Assembly: GCA_023421115.1 (NCBI GenBank)
Contig: JAEZUI010000193.1
Span: forward strand, 46,270 to 110,269
Length of the DNA: 64,000 nucleotides
Direction of reading: 5' to 3'
Source: Bacillota bacterium
GTDB lineage: Bacteria; Bacillota; Clostridia; Acetivibrionales; Acetivibrionaceae
Shown: positions 18,606-28,189 of the stretch, piece by piece
How positions within the stretch are numbered: position 1 is the stretch's first letter
Layout: every line of letters begins with the position of its first letter
Translations under genes and position numbers: made by a program
Notes under the pieces: generated by a model
What the model saw: the letters and a program-made list of their open reading frames with translations, nothing else
Databases searched by the model: none
What the model was told of the DNA's origin: nothing

Positions 18606-19412
18606 ATGGATATAGCAACAATTATTGGAATAGTATTTGGACTGTTTTGTATAATTTGGTCAATACTTATTAATAGTGGTCTCCGAACTTTCTATGACTT
18701 TGCTTCAATTGTTATAGTTTTCGGGGGAGGTATTTCAGCAAGTCTAATTTCATATAAGTTAGCCGAAGTCAAACTTATAATGAAAGTTGTTATTAAAGTA
18801 TTTATTGGGAAAGAAACTTCCCAGGCTAATATAATAAAACTATTGGTCGAACTTTCAATGAAAGCTAGGCGTGATGGTTTACTTTCTCTTGAGGCAGAAC
18901 AGGAGCACATAGAGGATGATTTCTTAAAGGAATCTCTTCAGCTTGTAGTTGACGGTGTAGAACCTGAGATTATAATTGACTCAATGGATTTAGAAATTGA
19001 GAATATGAAATCAAGGCATGATAAAGGAGCCGGTCTTTTTAAAACGATGGCAACTCAATTTCCAGCTTGGGGTATGATAGGTACTCTAATAGGTCTTATT
19101 CAGTTGCTTAATACCCTTGAGGACCCTTCCGGTATTGGTCCAGCAATGGCTGTAGCGCTGATAACAACTTTCTATGGTAGTATTCTTGCAAACTTTATCT
19201 GTAATCCTATTGCAAATAAATTGTCCTTAAAAAGTAAAGAGGAAATACAGGAAAAGAGAATGATTATAGAGGGGGTATTGTCTATACAGGCTGGTGAAAA
19301 CCCAAAGATACTCGAGCATAAGTTGAAGACATTCCTATCACCTAGACAGAAACTTGAATATGACAAATTATCTAATGAGGGAAAGACAGAAGAGAAAAAT
19401 AAAGAGAGTTAA
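18606..19412 (+). CDS. motA: Flagellar motor stator protein MotA
   Basis: A 268-residue membrane protein with four hydrophobic helices: two near the N-terminus and two after residue 145 (MATQFPAWGMIGTLIGLIQLL and AVALITTFYGSILANFI), separated by a large cytoplasmic loop rich in charged residues that contacts FliG. It forms the ion-conducting stator with MotB, 24 bp downstream. A site GTAGAGGCGG precedes the ATG. Sigma-D type promoter at 18523. No chemotaxis or flagellar structural genes are nearby. Confidence 0.93.
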   Translation: MDIATIIGIVFGLFCIIWSILINSGLRTFYDFASIVIVFGGGISASLISYKLAEVKLIMKVVIKVFIGKETSQANIIKLLVELSMKARRDGLLSLEAEQEHIEDDFLKESLQLVVDGVEPEIIIDSMDLEIENMKSRHDKGAGLFKTMATQFPAWGMIGTLIGLIQLLNTLEDPSGIGPAMAVALITTFYGSILANFICNPIANKLSLKSKEEIQEKRMIIEGVLSIQAGENPKILEHKLKTFLSPRQKLEYDKLSNEGKTEEKNKES

Positions 19413-19436
19413 TAATCTGTAAAAGTGAGGTAAAAT

Positions 19437-20222
19437 ATGAGTAAAGCAAATAGGAAGAGTCTTCCTGAAGATGAAGTGCAAGAGGGGGCACCTGAATGGA
19501 TGACGACATATAGTGATTTAGTAACACTTTTGCTGACCTTCTTTATATTGCTTTTTTCTATGGCATCTGTTGACAGTAAGAAATTTCAGGAAGTTGCTCA
19601 ATCTTTGCGTTCAGCTTTTACGAATGTTAGCAATGGTGAGATATACAATTATAATAGTGGTAAAGATATCATTAATATTTTAGATGATACTTTGCCATCA
19701 GATGTTGAAGATCAAAACGCAAATAATGATAATAAGGGTGGAAATGATTCAGACAGTAAGGGTCAAGATAAAGATGCTACTATTAAAGGATTCAAGAAAC
19801 AGGTAGAAGATCTTATTACAGGACTTAATCTTGGTCAATATGTACATGTGGTTGAGGATAAGACTTCCATAATACTTAGAATTGATTCTGTTATACTTTT
19901 TGATGTTGGAAAGGCAGATATAAAAGAGTCTGGTAAAGAGACAATAAAGAAAGTTGCAGAATTAATGAGGCGGCTTGATACTAACATAGCAGTGCAAGGA
20001 CATACTGACAATCTGCCCATTAAAACCAGCCTTTTTCCTACTAATTGGGAGTTGTCTACTAAAAGAGCAACAAACGTAGTTATCTTTCTTGTCAATGAGT
20101 GCTCCCTTGATCCTACCCAATTAACGGCAACTGGTAATGGTGAGTTCAGGCCTATAGCGCCTAATGATACAGAAGTGAATCGTCAGAAAAACAGGAGAAT
20201 AGATATAGTTATTGATAAATAA
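19437..20222 (+). CDS. motB: Flagellar motor stator protein MotB
   Basis: A 261-residue protein with one N-terminal helix containing the ion-binding aspartate (TYSDLVTLLLTFFILLFSM), a hydrophilic Asn/Asp/Lys-rich linker (about 80-115) and a C-terminal OmpA-like peptidoglycan-binding domain (VQGHTDNLPIKTS, LSTKRATNVVIFL, NRRIDIVI). It anchors the stator to the wall. GAGGT precedes the ATG. Second gene of motAB, ended by the long hairpin at 20250. Confidence 0.93.
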   Translation: MSKANRKSLPEDEVQEGAPEWMTTYSDLVTLLLTFFILLFSMASVDSKKFQEVAQSLRSAFTNVSNGEIYNYNSGKDIINILDDTLPSDVEDQNANNDNKGGNDSDSKGQDKDATIKGFKKQVEDLITGLNLGQYVHVVEDKTSIILRIDSVILFDVGKADIKESGKETIKKVAELMRRLDTNIAVQGHTDNLPIKTSLFPTNWELSTKRATNVVIFLVNECSLDPTQLTATGNGEFRPIAPNDTEVNRQKNRRIDIVIDK

Positions 20223-20249
20223 TAATATTGAATATTTCTATTTGAAACC

Positions 20250-20291
20250 AGCCGAATTAAAAGGGGCCTTAGGGCCCCTTTTAATTCGGCT
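20250..20291. terminator. Long perfect hairpin after motB
   Basis: A 19-bp perfect inverted repeat (begins AGCCGAATTAAAAGGGG, ends CTTTTAATTCGGCT) with a 3-nt loop. The internal AAAA/TTTT tracts of the arms could serve as U-tracts in either direction. Confidence 0.75.
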
Positions 20292-20385
20292 AAAGAGGCT
20301 GTATTCTACGTTCAAAGCCTTGGAGCTTCGGTTGTTGGAGTAATATGGTGGACTTTAAAATATACATCTCCATTGATATCCTTAC

Positions 20386-20414
20386 TTGAGTTTGCAATGT
20401 GTATGGAGTATAAT
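20386..20414 (+). promoter_or_regulatory. Sigma-A promoter of yqhQ-prmC
   Basis: TTGAGT (20386-20391) and TATAAT (20409-20414), 17-bp spacer, 29 bp before the chosen start. Confidence 0.7.
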
Positions 20415-20442
20415 TAAAGAAAAATGTGAAATGAGGTCGACA

Positions 20443-21426
20443 ATGAAAAATTCAGACATATATGATAAACCAAAGCATATGACCAGTATAGGGGGACAGG
20501 CTCTTATTGAAGGTTTGATGATGATGGGGCCTAATAATATAGCAATTGCGGTTAGGAAACCGGATGGAGAAATAATAGTAGAAAAGAGGCCGTTACCAAA
20601 GAGAAGTAAGCTTTCTAAATTGCCTTTGGTAAGAGGGGTTGTAGGTCTTTTCAAGCAGATGGTTGTTGGTATAAAAGCACTAATGTTTTCAGCCGAGTTT
20701 GTAGATCTTGAGGAAGAAGAGGAAGAAGGAAAAGAACCGTCAAAGTTTGATCAGTTTTTTGAGAAGGTTTTAGGTAAAGTTTTTGGAAATAAACTTCAGG
20801 ATGCTTTGATATATATTTCTGTATTTATTTCGCTTATATTTAGTGTTGCACTTTTTATATTGCTTCCGAACTTTATTGCGGGCTTTTTACCTTTTAATAG
20901 GGAAACGACTTTAGGAGTTGTATTGTACAACCTTGTTGAGGGCATAGTAAAGATAATTTTATTTTTCTCGTATATTGTATTGATATCAAAATTAAACGAT
21001 ATAAAGCGGGTTTGGCAGTATCATGGTGCAGAGCACAAAACCATCCACTGTTACGAACATGGAGAAGAACTTACTGTAGAGAATATTCAGAAGTACACAA
21101 CTAGACATCCTAGGTGTGGAACGTCGTTTCTTTTTACAGTTATGGTTGTAAGTATTTTGGTGTTTTCCTTTGCAGGTTGGTATGATGAAAAGTGGAAGAA
21201 TATGATAATAAGGTTGTTATTGTTACCTGTTGTTGCAGGAATTTCTTATGAAATTATCAAGTTTGCAGGAAAAAGTCAATCAAAGGTTGTGCAATTATTA
21301 AATGTACCGGGTTTGATGTTTCAAAACTACACCACCAAAGAGCCTGATGACAGTATGGTTGAGGTTGCTATAGAAGCAATGAAAAATGTTTTGGAAACTA
21401 CAAACGAAGGTGAAGACAAGTGGTAA
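20443..21426 (+). CDS. yqhQ: DUF1385 membrane protein (YqhQ family)
   Basis: A 327-residue protein with a conserved N-terminal SIGGQALIEGLMMMGPNN motif, about four to five membrane helices and the conserved ending of the family (WQYHGAEHKTIHCYEHG and TRHPRCGTSFLF). Function is not established. It is regularly encoded just before prmC/prfA in Clostridia, as here. I start it at 20443, where GAGGT lies 5 nt upstream; a longer TTG-initiated frame would begin inside the promoter. Confidence 0.88.
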   Translation: MKNSDIYDKPKHMTSIGGQALIEGLMMMGPNNIAIAVRKPDGEIIVEKRPLPKRSKLSKLPLVRGVVGLFKQMVVGIKALMFSAEFVDLEEEEEEGKEPSKFDQFFEKVLGKVFGNKLQDALIYISVFISLIFSVALFILLPNFIAGFLPFNRETTLGVVLYNLVEGIVKIILFFSYIVLISKLNDIKRVWQYHGAEHKTIHCYEHGEELTVENIQKYTTRHPRCGTSFLFTVMVVSILVFSFAGWYDEKWKNMIIRLLLLPVVAGISYEIIKFAGKSQSKVVQLLNVPGLMFQNYTTKEPDDSMVEVAIEAMKNVLETTNEGEDKW

Positions 21427-21436
21427 TAGCTATATA

Positions 21437-21525
21437 AGGTTATACTAAAAACTTTGAAGTTAACATTTAAATAATTGATGGATTTTATGACTTAAATATA
21501 GCATAGATTATTTTTTGAAATTTTC
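21437..21525 (+). repeat. Repeat family 2, copy D (diverged)
   Basis: Diverged member of the roughly 100 bp family: shares the central ATTGATGGATTTTATGACTT block and the right end ATTATTTTTTGAAAT with the copies at 23471, 29034 and 30331. It fills most of the yqhQ-prmC gap. Confidence 0.6.
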
Positions 21526-21563
21526 TGATTGAATTTTTGTAAATTTTAAAAAGGGAGATTACA

Positions 21564-22409
21564 TTGATATTAAAGGATGCTTTTACAGAAGGTATTAGAA
21601 AACTAAAGTTATCAAATATTGATGCCCCGGTAGTTACAGCCGGGGCAATATTGTGCTATGTTCTTGGCTGCGAGAAAACTTACCTTTATTCCCACGATGA
21701 ATATTTATTAAGTAAAGATGAATATGAAAATTATTGTGAGTTTTTAAAAAGGAGAATAGAAGGAGAACCTCTCCAATATATAACAGGGTGTCAGGAATTC
21801 ATGTCTTTAAACTTTAATGTTTGCCGGGAGGTTTTAATACCCAGACAAGATACCGAAATATTAGTAGAATCTGTGCTTGAGTATGTAGGTCAAAGAGATA
21901 ATGTTAGTATTCTCGATATCGGCACCGGTTCTGGCTGTATAGCTATAAGTCTTGCTTACTATGGCAAAAATACCCAGGTTATGGGAGTTGATATTTCAAA
22001 AGGAGCTCTAGAAATTGCAAGGTTAAATGCCCGAAATTGTGGCGTTGAAGAAAATACTGTTTTTGTTGAAAGCAACCTTTTTGAGAATATTCCTCCCAAA
22101 AAATTTGATATAATTATTTCTAACCCTCCATATATTCCTATTGAAGTTATTGAAACGCTTGATAAGCAAGTTAAGGATTTTGAGCCAACAATTGCTTTAG
22201 GTGGAGGAGAGGACGGTCTTAATTTTTATAGGAGAATAACGGAACAATCGGGGAGCTTTTTAAAGCCAAAGGGTCTTTTAGCCTTTGAAGTAGGTTTTGA
22301 TCAGGCTCAAAAGGTTATGAAAATAATGGAATCAAGTTTTGAAAACATTAAGGTACAAAAAGACCTAGCAGGGATTGAACGTGTTGTTATGGGGAATCTT
22401 TCCAAATAG
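21564..22409 (+). CDS. prmC: Release factor glutamine methyltransferase PrmC
   Basis: A 281-residue SAM-dependent enzyme with an N-terminal helical domain that ends at EPLQYITGCQEFMSL, a class I SAM site (ILDIGTGSGCIAISLA) and the catalytic NPPY motif (IIISNPPYIPIE). It methylates the GGQ glutamine of RF1 and RF2. Starts with TTG, 7 nt after AGGGAG. In most Clostridia prfA is next to it; here the gene is followed by a convergent ytvI that overlaps its 3' end by 23 bp, so prfA is elsewhere. Confidence 0.93.
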   Translation: MILKDAFTEGIRKLKLSNIDAPVVTAGAILCYVLGCEKTYLYSHDEYLLSKDEYENYCEFLKRRIEGEPLQYITGCQEFMSLNFNVCREVLIPRQDTEILVESVLEYVGQRDNVSILDIGTGSGCIAISLAYYGKNTQVMGVDISKGALEIARLNARNCGVEENTVFVESNLFENIPPKKFDIIISNPPYIPIEVIETLDKQVKDFEPTIALGGGEDGLNFYRRITEQSGSFLKPKGLLAFEVGFDQAQKVMKIMESSFENIKVQKDLAGIERVVMGNLSK

Positions 22410-23460
22410 AAACAATGCCAGATGAATTAAGATTTTTTAGTAAAATCATTGTTACTGGACCTAAGAATAGTCCGAATACACCGAATATCATTAAGCCTAA
22501 ATACATCGAAATTAGGGTTGCAAGTGGGTGAAGGCCAGTCTGATTTGAAACAATCTTTGGTTCAATTATTTGTCTCACAATAATAGCAAATAAATATACA
22601 CTTAATAGACCTAAGGCTATCCGGACATTGCCGGTAATAAAGTTTAAAATTATCCAAGGAACCATTATAATACCGGAGCCCAAAAGAGGTATACCATCGG
22701 CTATTGCAGTTAATAAACCCATTATGACTGCGTAGTCGGTATTTATTATAATGAAGCCTAATGTGGATATAACGAAGGTTACAGCCATTATTATTAGCTG
22801 GGCTCTAAAATAGCCGAATATGGACGATACAGCACCATTTTTTGCGTTGTAGAAGTTTTTTTGTGAATGGTGTGGTATTTGTCTGTATATAAAATTTCTT
22901 ATATTCTTTTTATCACTGCTTATAAAATAAGAAGATAAAAGGATGACAGTGATAAAAATTCCGAGTTTGGGTAAGGAGGATATACTAGCTATAATAGAGC
23001 TGGCTATGATAGTTATAACTCCTTCTAATTTTGGTAAAAAAACAAGTACATTATCTTTGAAATCTTCTTGAATGTTTAATGGAAGACTGTTATAAAATGT
23101 AGTTACCTTTGAATAATAGCTCGATAGAAGGTAGGAAATACTAGTTACATAGTTAGGAAGATTGTTTTGTAGTTTTATAAGCTCTGTATATATCTTATAA
23201 AGTATAGATACAGCTAGAGCTGAGATAAAGCATATGCTAAGTGTAAGTGTTATTATTGTGGAAGTTTTTCTGTTTAAATTAATTTTTTTTTCAATAAAAA
23301 GAATAATTGGTTCATTAATAGCAGAAATTGCAGCAGCTATAAGAAAAGGGGCTAGGAAAATAAAAACATATTTTATTCCTATATAAAGTCCCAAAAGTAT
23401 GGTGACAAGAATTATCAAATTAATTAAGTTTTTTATATAGTGCTTAAGATAAGCTTGCAT
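22387..23460 (-). CDS. ytvI: Sporulation integral membrane protein YtvI (AI-2E transporter family)
   Basis: A 357-residue polytopic protein of the AI-2E/PerM family with about eight helices and the late motifs GLLTAIADGIPLLGSG and IIEPKIVSNQTGLHPLATLISMYLG. YtvI is the sporulation branch of the family; its transport substrate is unknown. An in-frame TTG at 23511 would add 17 residues, but that DNA belongs to repeat family 2, so I use ATG 23460 (no strong ribosome site is visible for either). Confidence 0.82.
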   Translation of the reverse strand: MQAYLKHYIKNLINLIILVTILLGLYIGIKYVFIFLAPFLIAAAISAINEPIILFIEKKINLNRKTSTIITLTLSICFISALAVSILYKIYTELIKLQNNLPNYVTSISYLLSSYYSKVTTFYNSLPLNIQEDFKDNVLVFLPKLEGVITIIASSIIASISSLPKLGIFITVILLSSYFISSDKKNIRNFIYRQIPHHSQKNFYNAKNGAVSSIFGYFRAQLIIMAVTFVISTLGFIIINTDYAVIMGLLTAIADGIPLLGSGIIMVPWIILNFITGNVRIALGLLSVYLFAIIVRQIIEPKIVSNQTGLHPLATLISMYLGLMIFGVFGLFLGPVTMILLKNLNSSGIVSIWKDSP

Positions 23461-23470
23461 TAATTGTTTT

Positions 23471-23567
23471 AAGGAGATTCCAAAAAAATAACTGGTCAAT
23501 TGCCATTTCAAAAAATTGATGGGCTTTGTGACCTAAATATTGTAAAGGTTATTTTTTGAAATGGCCT
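23471..23567 (+). repeat. Repeat family 2, copy A
   Basis: About 97 bp. The left end AAGGAGATTCCAAAAAAATAAC and the right end GGTTATTTTTTGAAATGGCCT are imperfect inverted repeats; the centre reads ATTGATGGGCTTTGTGACC. It abuts the 5' end of ytvI. Confidence 0.78.
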
Positions 23568-24056
23568 AACCTTTCTAAATACTTTTATTAGCTCATAATA
23601 ATATATGATGTACTTTAGTATAAAAAAACAGTATTTTGTAAATTTTACGCTTTACATCAAATTATTTCATGAAATAGGCAATTCAATATTTTTAATACAA
23701 TTACATCAAATTTTTTGAAATATCAATGAACAAGGCGTGTATACAATATTCAATAGTGTTTCTCATTGTTAAATGTACGATATTGCATTTGACTTATTAG
23801 AGTCTAATAAATATAATTATAGATGTTCGTTTAAGAATTTATATTCGCTCAATGAAGAGTGCTTTTTTCTTGACTATGTTGTCAAGCTAAGGTAATTACC
23901 TAGTCATCACAGAAAATCATTGTTACACTGAAAAAGTTGTTTTATTTTACAAATTCTAAAGATTTCACTGTCATAAGACGTGTGCTAATATTAATGTATA
24001 GGGTAAAAATTAAACTACATAGAATTAATATAAAGATAAAATGGGGTTGGATATAT
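23568..24056. other. Intergenic region before rnfC
   Basis: AT-rich, no gene. A small hairpin (TTGAC/GTCAA, 23870-23885) and a palindrome AGGTAATTACCT (23890-23901) are visible. The best promoter candidate is TTCACT (23964-23969), 16 bp, TAATAT (23986-23991), about 65 bp before rnfC; it is weak. Confidence 0.4.
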
Positions 24057-25376
24057 ATGTTGTTTAAAAGTATGTTTAAAGGTGGGGCCAATGTTCCGCA
24101 TTTCAAAAGGACTGAAAATTGCGAAACAGTTAAAATGAAAGTGCCTGAAAAGGTTGTTATTCCTATGCTTCAGCACATTGGTGCACCCTGTGAACCTTAT
24201 GTTCAAAAGGGGGATGAAGTTAAGGTGGGGCAGGTGCTTGGAAACACAGAGAAATTTGTCTCTGCTCCAGTGCATTCGAGTGTTTCAGGAATTGTAACTG
24301 ATGTGTCACCAAGGCTCTATGCCGGAGGTGTATATATCACATCTGTTGAAATTAAAACTGATGGGAAGCAAGAGCTTGACAAGAGCATTAAACCTCCAAA
24401 ATACTCAAGCAGTGAAGAATTCATAGGTGCCATAAGAAAGTCCGGTTTAGTGGGTTTAGGTGGAGCTGGATTTCCGGCACATATAAAGCTTTCGCCGCCA
24501 CAGGGTAAAAAAATCGATACATTAATTATTAATGCTGCTGAGTGCGAGCCTTTCATCACTTCAGACTACAGAGAGATTATTGAAAATTCTTGGAATGTTT
24601 TCAATGGAATAAACATTGTAATGGAAGCACTGAAAATCAAAAACGTGCTTATCGGTATTGAGGACAATAAACCGGAAGCAATAAAAGAGATGGTGCATGT
24701 GGCATCTAAAAGTGACAAAGTCAATGTTGTAAAACTCAAGTCCCGCTATCCCCAAGGTGCGGAAAAAATGCTGATTTATGCTACTACGGGAAGAAAGGTT
24801 CCTCCGGGAAAGCTGCCTTCCGATGTTGGTGTAATAGTTATGAATGTTAACAGTATTTCATTTATTTCCGAGTATATAAAGACAGGGATGCCTCTCATTA
24901 AAAAAAGAGTTACAGTTGATGGTACTGCCGTAAATAATTCCTCAAATTTAGAAGTTCTTATAGGAACTTCGCTTTCAGATGTATTTGAATTTAATGGAGG
25001 TTTTAGAGCTCCGCCCGTAAAGATACTTATGGGTGGACCTATGATGGGAATTGCCCAATTTTCTTTTGAAACTTCGGTTCTCAAACACACAAATGCACTT
25101 TTAGCATTTGATGAAAAAGAGGCAATACTTCCTAAATCCAGTGCTTGTATAAGGTGTGGCAGGTGTGTTGAGGCGTGTCCGATGAATTTGCTGCCGCTTT
25201 ATTTAAACAACAATGCATTGAAGGAAAATGTTGAAGAACTTAAGAAGTACCATGTAAATGACTGCATAGAGTGTGGAAGTTGTTCTTATCAATGTCCTGC
25301 AAAGATACATCTTGTACAGTCAATTAGGCTTGGCAAGTCACAAGTTAGACAAGCAGCTGCAAAAGGGGGTAAATAA
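24057..25376 (+). CDS. rnfC: Rnf complex subunit RnfC
   Basis: A 439-residue peripheral subunit of the ferredoxin:NAD+ oxidoreductase. Order: N-terminal barrel/biotinyl-like part (FKGGANVPHFK ... CEPYVQKGDEVKVGQVLG ... APVHSSVSGIV), an NADH/FMN-binding region with GLGGAGFPAHIKL and NAAECEPFI, an SLBB region, and two 4Fe-4S clusters (CIRCGRCVEACP, CIECGSCSYQCP). It is the NAD-facing subunit. A longer frame reaches 23937, but family members start at MLFKSMFKGG, so I use 24057. First gene of rnfCDGEAB. Confidence 0.93.
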   Translation: MLFKSMFKGGANVPHFKRTENCETVKMKVPEKVVIPMLQHIGAPCEPYVQKGDEVKVGQVLGNTEKFVSAPVHSSVSGIVTDVSPRLYAGGVYITSVEIKTDGKQELDKSIKPPKYSSSEEFIGAIRKSGLVGLGGAGFPAHIKLSPPQGKKIDTLIINAAECEPFITSDYREIIENSWNVFNGINIVMEALKIKNVLIGIEDNKPEAIKEMVHVASKSDKVNVVKLKSRYPQGAEKMLIYATTGRKVPPGKLPSDVGVIVMNVNSISFISEYIKTGMPLIKKRVTVDGTAVNNSSNLEVLIGTSLSDVFEFNGGFRAPPVKILMGGPMMGIAQFSFETSVLKHTNALLAFDEKEAILPKSSACIRCGRCVEACPMNLLPLYLNNNALKENVEELKKYHVNDCIECGSCSYQCPAKIHLVQSIRLGKSQVRQAAAKGGK

Positions 25377-25377
25377 T

Positions 25378-26337
25378 TTGGAAAATAGACTTGTTGTGTC
25401 ATCTTCCCCCCATATTAGGGAGAAGGCAAACACACAGAGAATAATGTTAGATGTTGTTATTGCATTACTTCCGGCAACAGTTGTCGGTATATACTTTTAT
25501 GGACTTAAAGCGTCTTTGGTTGTATTGGTTACAGTATTATCATGTGTAGCTTCGGAATATTTGGCAAGAAGGGTTTTGAAAAAAGAATCGACCATATCTG
25601 ATTTGAGTGCAGTAGTTACAGGTTTGCTACTTGCATTAAATCTTCCCCCTACAATTCCCCTATGGATGGCTGCTGTTGGTGGAGTAGTTGCAATTGTAAT
25701 TGTCAAGCAGCTATTTGGCGGCTTGGGTCAAAATTTTATGAATCCGGCATTAGTTGCAAGAGTATTTTTGCTTAACGCCTTTGTAACTCAGATGACAACT
25801 TTCGTTGCGCCGGGGCCAGACGCAATATCATCTGCAACTCCGTTGTTTCAAATGAAGGAATTTGTGAAGGGAAATGAAGCAAATCTTGCAGGATATTGGG
25901 ATTTGTTTGTCGGAAACATATCGGGATGTATTGGTGAGACTTCTGTGGCAGCGCTGCTTATTGGTGCGGCATATCTTTTGTTTAGAAGAGTTATAGGTTG
26001 GGAAATTCCTATCGTCTTTATAGGTAGTGTTGCTTTAGTAACATGGATTTTGGGAGGACAGACTTTACTTACGGGTGATTGGGTATACCATATACTATCA
26101 GGTGGTTTGATGATAGGAGCGTTTTTTATGGCAACTGACTACGCCACATCTCCTGTCACATTTAAAGGACGTATAATTATGGGGATTGGATGTGGAGTTC
26201 TGACTGCTGTTATAAGGCTCTACACTGGTTATCCGGAAGGGGTATCCTATGCAATATTGCTTATGAACATTTGTGTGCCACTTATTGACAGGTATACGGT
26301 TCCAAAAAGTTTTGGAGGTGAAAAAGCCGTTGCGTGA
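25378..26337 (+). CDS. rnfD: Rnf complex subunit RnfD
   Basis: A 319-residue membrane subunit with about nine helices, binding covalent FMN. The flavinylation context is present around SGATP-like SSATPLF (near residue 165). The start is TTG at 25378, 1 bp after the rnfC stop and behind AGGGGG; the frame is open further upstream but overlaps the rnfC cluster codons. Its end overlaps rnfG by 8 bp. Confidence 0.92.
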   Translation: MENRLVVSSSPHIREKANTQRIMLDVVIALLPATVVGIYFYGLKASLVVLVTVLSCVASEYLARRVLKKESTISDLSAVVTGLLLALNLPPTIPLWMAAVGGVVAIVIVKQLFGGLGQNFMNPALVARVFLLNAFVTQMTTFVAPGPDAISSATPLFQMKEFVKGNEANLAGYWDLFVGNISGCIGETSVAALLIGAAYLLFRRVIGWEIPIVFIGSVALVTWILGGQTLLTGDWVYHILSGGLMIGAFFMATDYATSPVTFKGRIIMGIGCGVLTAVIRLYTGYPEGVSYAILLMNICVPLIDRYTVPKSFGGEKAVA

Positions 26338-26923
26338 TATAATTAAGCCTACAATAGTTTTGTTTTTGATATGTACACTAGTTACAATGGCACTTGCACT
26401 TACAAACTACGCAACAAAGGATGCTATTTCCGAACAGGTTAGAATTCAGGAGGAAAGTGCGAGAAGGGAAGTTTTTTCCGAGGCAGAAGATTTTGAAGAG
26501 ATTGAGGACTTAGCTTCAATTATTGGTACTACTGACGAGGATAGACTTGTCAAGAAAGTCTTTAAAAGCCTAAAAGGCGGAGAAGTAATAGGAAGGGTTT
26601 ACTCGGTAGAAAGTAAAGGCTATGGAGGTGTTATTTCAATAGCCGTTGGTATAGACAATACTGGTAAAACAACAGGTGTTAAGATTGTAAGTCATAGTGA
26701 GACGCCGGGACTTGGTTCAAAAACACAAGATGAGCCGTTTATTTCACAGCTAGTGGGTATTGCGCCAAAAGAAGCGTTGACGGTTGTTAAAGTCAGCAGT
26801 GGGAAGAAAGAAGCGATTGATGCTGTAAGTGGTGCAACAATATCCTCAAAAGCTGTTGTAAAAGCGGTGCAGGAAGCAATAGACCTAGACAATAAGCTTA
26901 AAGAAAAAGGGGGGGAGTATTGA
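26330..26923 (+). CDS. rnfG: Rnf complex subunit RnfG
   Basis: A 197-residue protein with one N-terminal helix (IVLFLICTLVTMALAL) and an extracytoplasmic FMN-binding domain; the covalent FMN threonine lies in the SGAT motif (DAVSGATISSKAV). I start it at TTG 26330, about 11 nt after GGAGG, giving MRDIIKPT, the usual family start. It overlaps rnfD and its TGA overlaps the rnfE ATG (TGATG). Confidence 0.9.
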   Translation: MRDIIKPTIVLFLICTLVTMALALTNYATKDAISEQVRIQEESARREVFSEAEDFEEIEDLASIIGTTDEDRLVKKVFKSLKGGEVIGRVYSVESKGYGGVISIAVGIDNTGKTTGVKIVSHSETPGLGSKTQDEPFISQLVGIAPKEALTVVKVSSGKKEAIDAVSGATISSKAVVKAVQEAIDLDNKLKEKGGEY

Positions 26924-27588
26924 TGAAAACAATAAAAACCCTTACTAATGGTATCCTAAAGGAGAATCCCGTATTCAGATTAGTTCTAGGAACGTGTCCT
27001 ACCCTTGCGGTAACTACCTCGGCAAAAAATGGTATTGGTATGGGACTTGCAGCTACAGTAGTTTTAGTGTGTTCAAATTTGGTAATATCATTACTTAGAA
27101 AGGTAATTCCTGACAAGGTGAGAATTCCTGCCTATATAACAATAATTTCGGGCTTTGTTACAATTGTACAGATGCTTCTTAAAGCATATCTTCCTGAACT
27201 AGATAAAGAGCTTGGTATATTTATACCTCTTATAGTTGTTAACTGTATTATATTAGCAAGGGCTGAAATGTTTGCAAACAAAAATAATGCAGTGTTGTCA
27301 ATATTAGATGGAATTGGAATGGGAATTGGTTTTACTTTTGCATTGCTTTCAATCGGTTCTGTGAGGGAATTGCTTGGCGCAGGAACTTGGTTTGGATTTA
27401 CTGTTACGAAAGACTTATTTGATCCTGCTTTAATTATGATACTTCCTCCGGGAGGCTTCTTAGTATTTGGAATAGTAATGGGACTTGTAAACAAGTTTTC
27501 ATCTATGAATTTAGTGAAGACTAATAGTTGTGCATCATGCCCATTGCCCTGTGGAGCATCGGGGAAAGCTAAGGGGGATGAAAAATAA
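26923..27588 (+). CDS. rnfE: Rnf complex subunit RnfE
   Basis: A 221-residue membrane protein with about six helices and the NqrD/RnfE pattern (NPVFRLVLGTCPTLAVTTSA; VNCIILARAEMFA). It forms the membrane core with RnfA and helps hold the 2Fe-2S centre between them. A GGGGGAG site lies 5 nt before the ATG. The C-terminus carries an extra Cys-containing tail (CASCPLPCG), seen in some clostridial members. The stop overlaps the rnfA start. Confidence 0.92.
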   Translation: MKTIKTLTNGILKENPVFRLVLGTCPTLAVTTSAKNGIGMGLAATVVLVCSNLVISLLRKVIPDKVRIPAYITIISGFVTIVQMLLKAYLPELDKELGIFIPLIVVNCIILARAEMFANKNNAVLSILDGIGMGIGFTFALLSIGSVRELLGAGTWFGFTVTKDLFDPALIMILPPGGFLVFGIVMGLVNKFSSMNLVKTNSCASCPLPCGASGKAKGDEK

Positions 27589-28169
27589 TGAATAATATTA
27601 TAATAATTGCAATTAGTGCTATATTGGTAAATAACATAGTGTTGGCTCAGTTTTTGGGTGTGTGTCCGTTTTTAGGAGTATCTAAGAAGCTTGATACTGC
27701 TTTTGGAATGGGTGGAGCCGTTATATTTGTTATGACAATTTCCTCCTTAATAACCAGGTCAATATATGATATATTTTTAAAACCTAATAGCCTTGAGTAT
27801 TTGAATACCATTGTATTTATATTAATTATTGCATCATTGGTTCAGTTTGTTGAAATTGTCCTAAAAAAGTTTTTACCTTCGCTTTATAAGGCTTTAGGAA
27901 TATATCTTCCGCTTATAACTACAAACTGTGCAGTGTTAGGAGCAGCTCTTTTGAATATAGATAAAAACTATAATGTGTTAAACTCGACTTTATATGGGTT
28001 GTTTTCTGGTGTGGGTTTTACACTTGCATTGGTATTGTTTGCAGGTGTCAGAGAAAAACTCGAATACAGTGATATTCCAGAGTCACTTAAAGGTTTGCCT
28101 ATATCACTTATTGCAGCTTCTCTTGTTTCTATGGCATTTTTAGGCTTTAAGGGACTGTTTGGAATTTAG
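27588..28169 (+). CDS. rnfA: Rnf complex subunit RnfA
   Basis: A 193-residue membrane protein homologous to RnfE in the opposite topology: VNNIVLAQFLGVCPFLGVSKK near the N-terminus and ITTNCAVLGAALLN in the middle, with the cysteines that bind the intramembrane cluster. ATG overlaps the rnfE stop (TAATG). Confidence 0.92.
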   Translation: MNNIIIIAISAILVNNIVLAQFLGVCPFLGVSKKLDTAFGMGGAVIFVMTISSLITRSIYDIFLKPNSLEYLNTIVFILIIASLVQFVEIVLKKFLPSLYKALGIYLPLITTNCAVLGAALLNIDKNYNVLNSTLYGLFSGVGFTLALVLFAGVREKLEYSDIPESLKGLPISLIAASLVSMAFLGFKGLFGI

Positions 28170-28189
28170 AGGGAAAGGATGTTGAAATT

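Noticed and set aside
23461..23511. TTG-initiated extension of ytvI
   Set aside because: The added codons come from repeat family 2 copy A and are not expected in the family.
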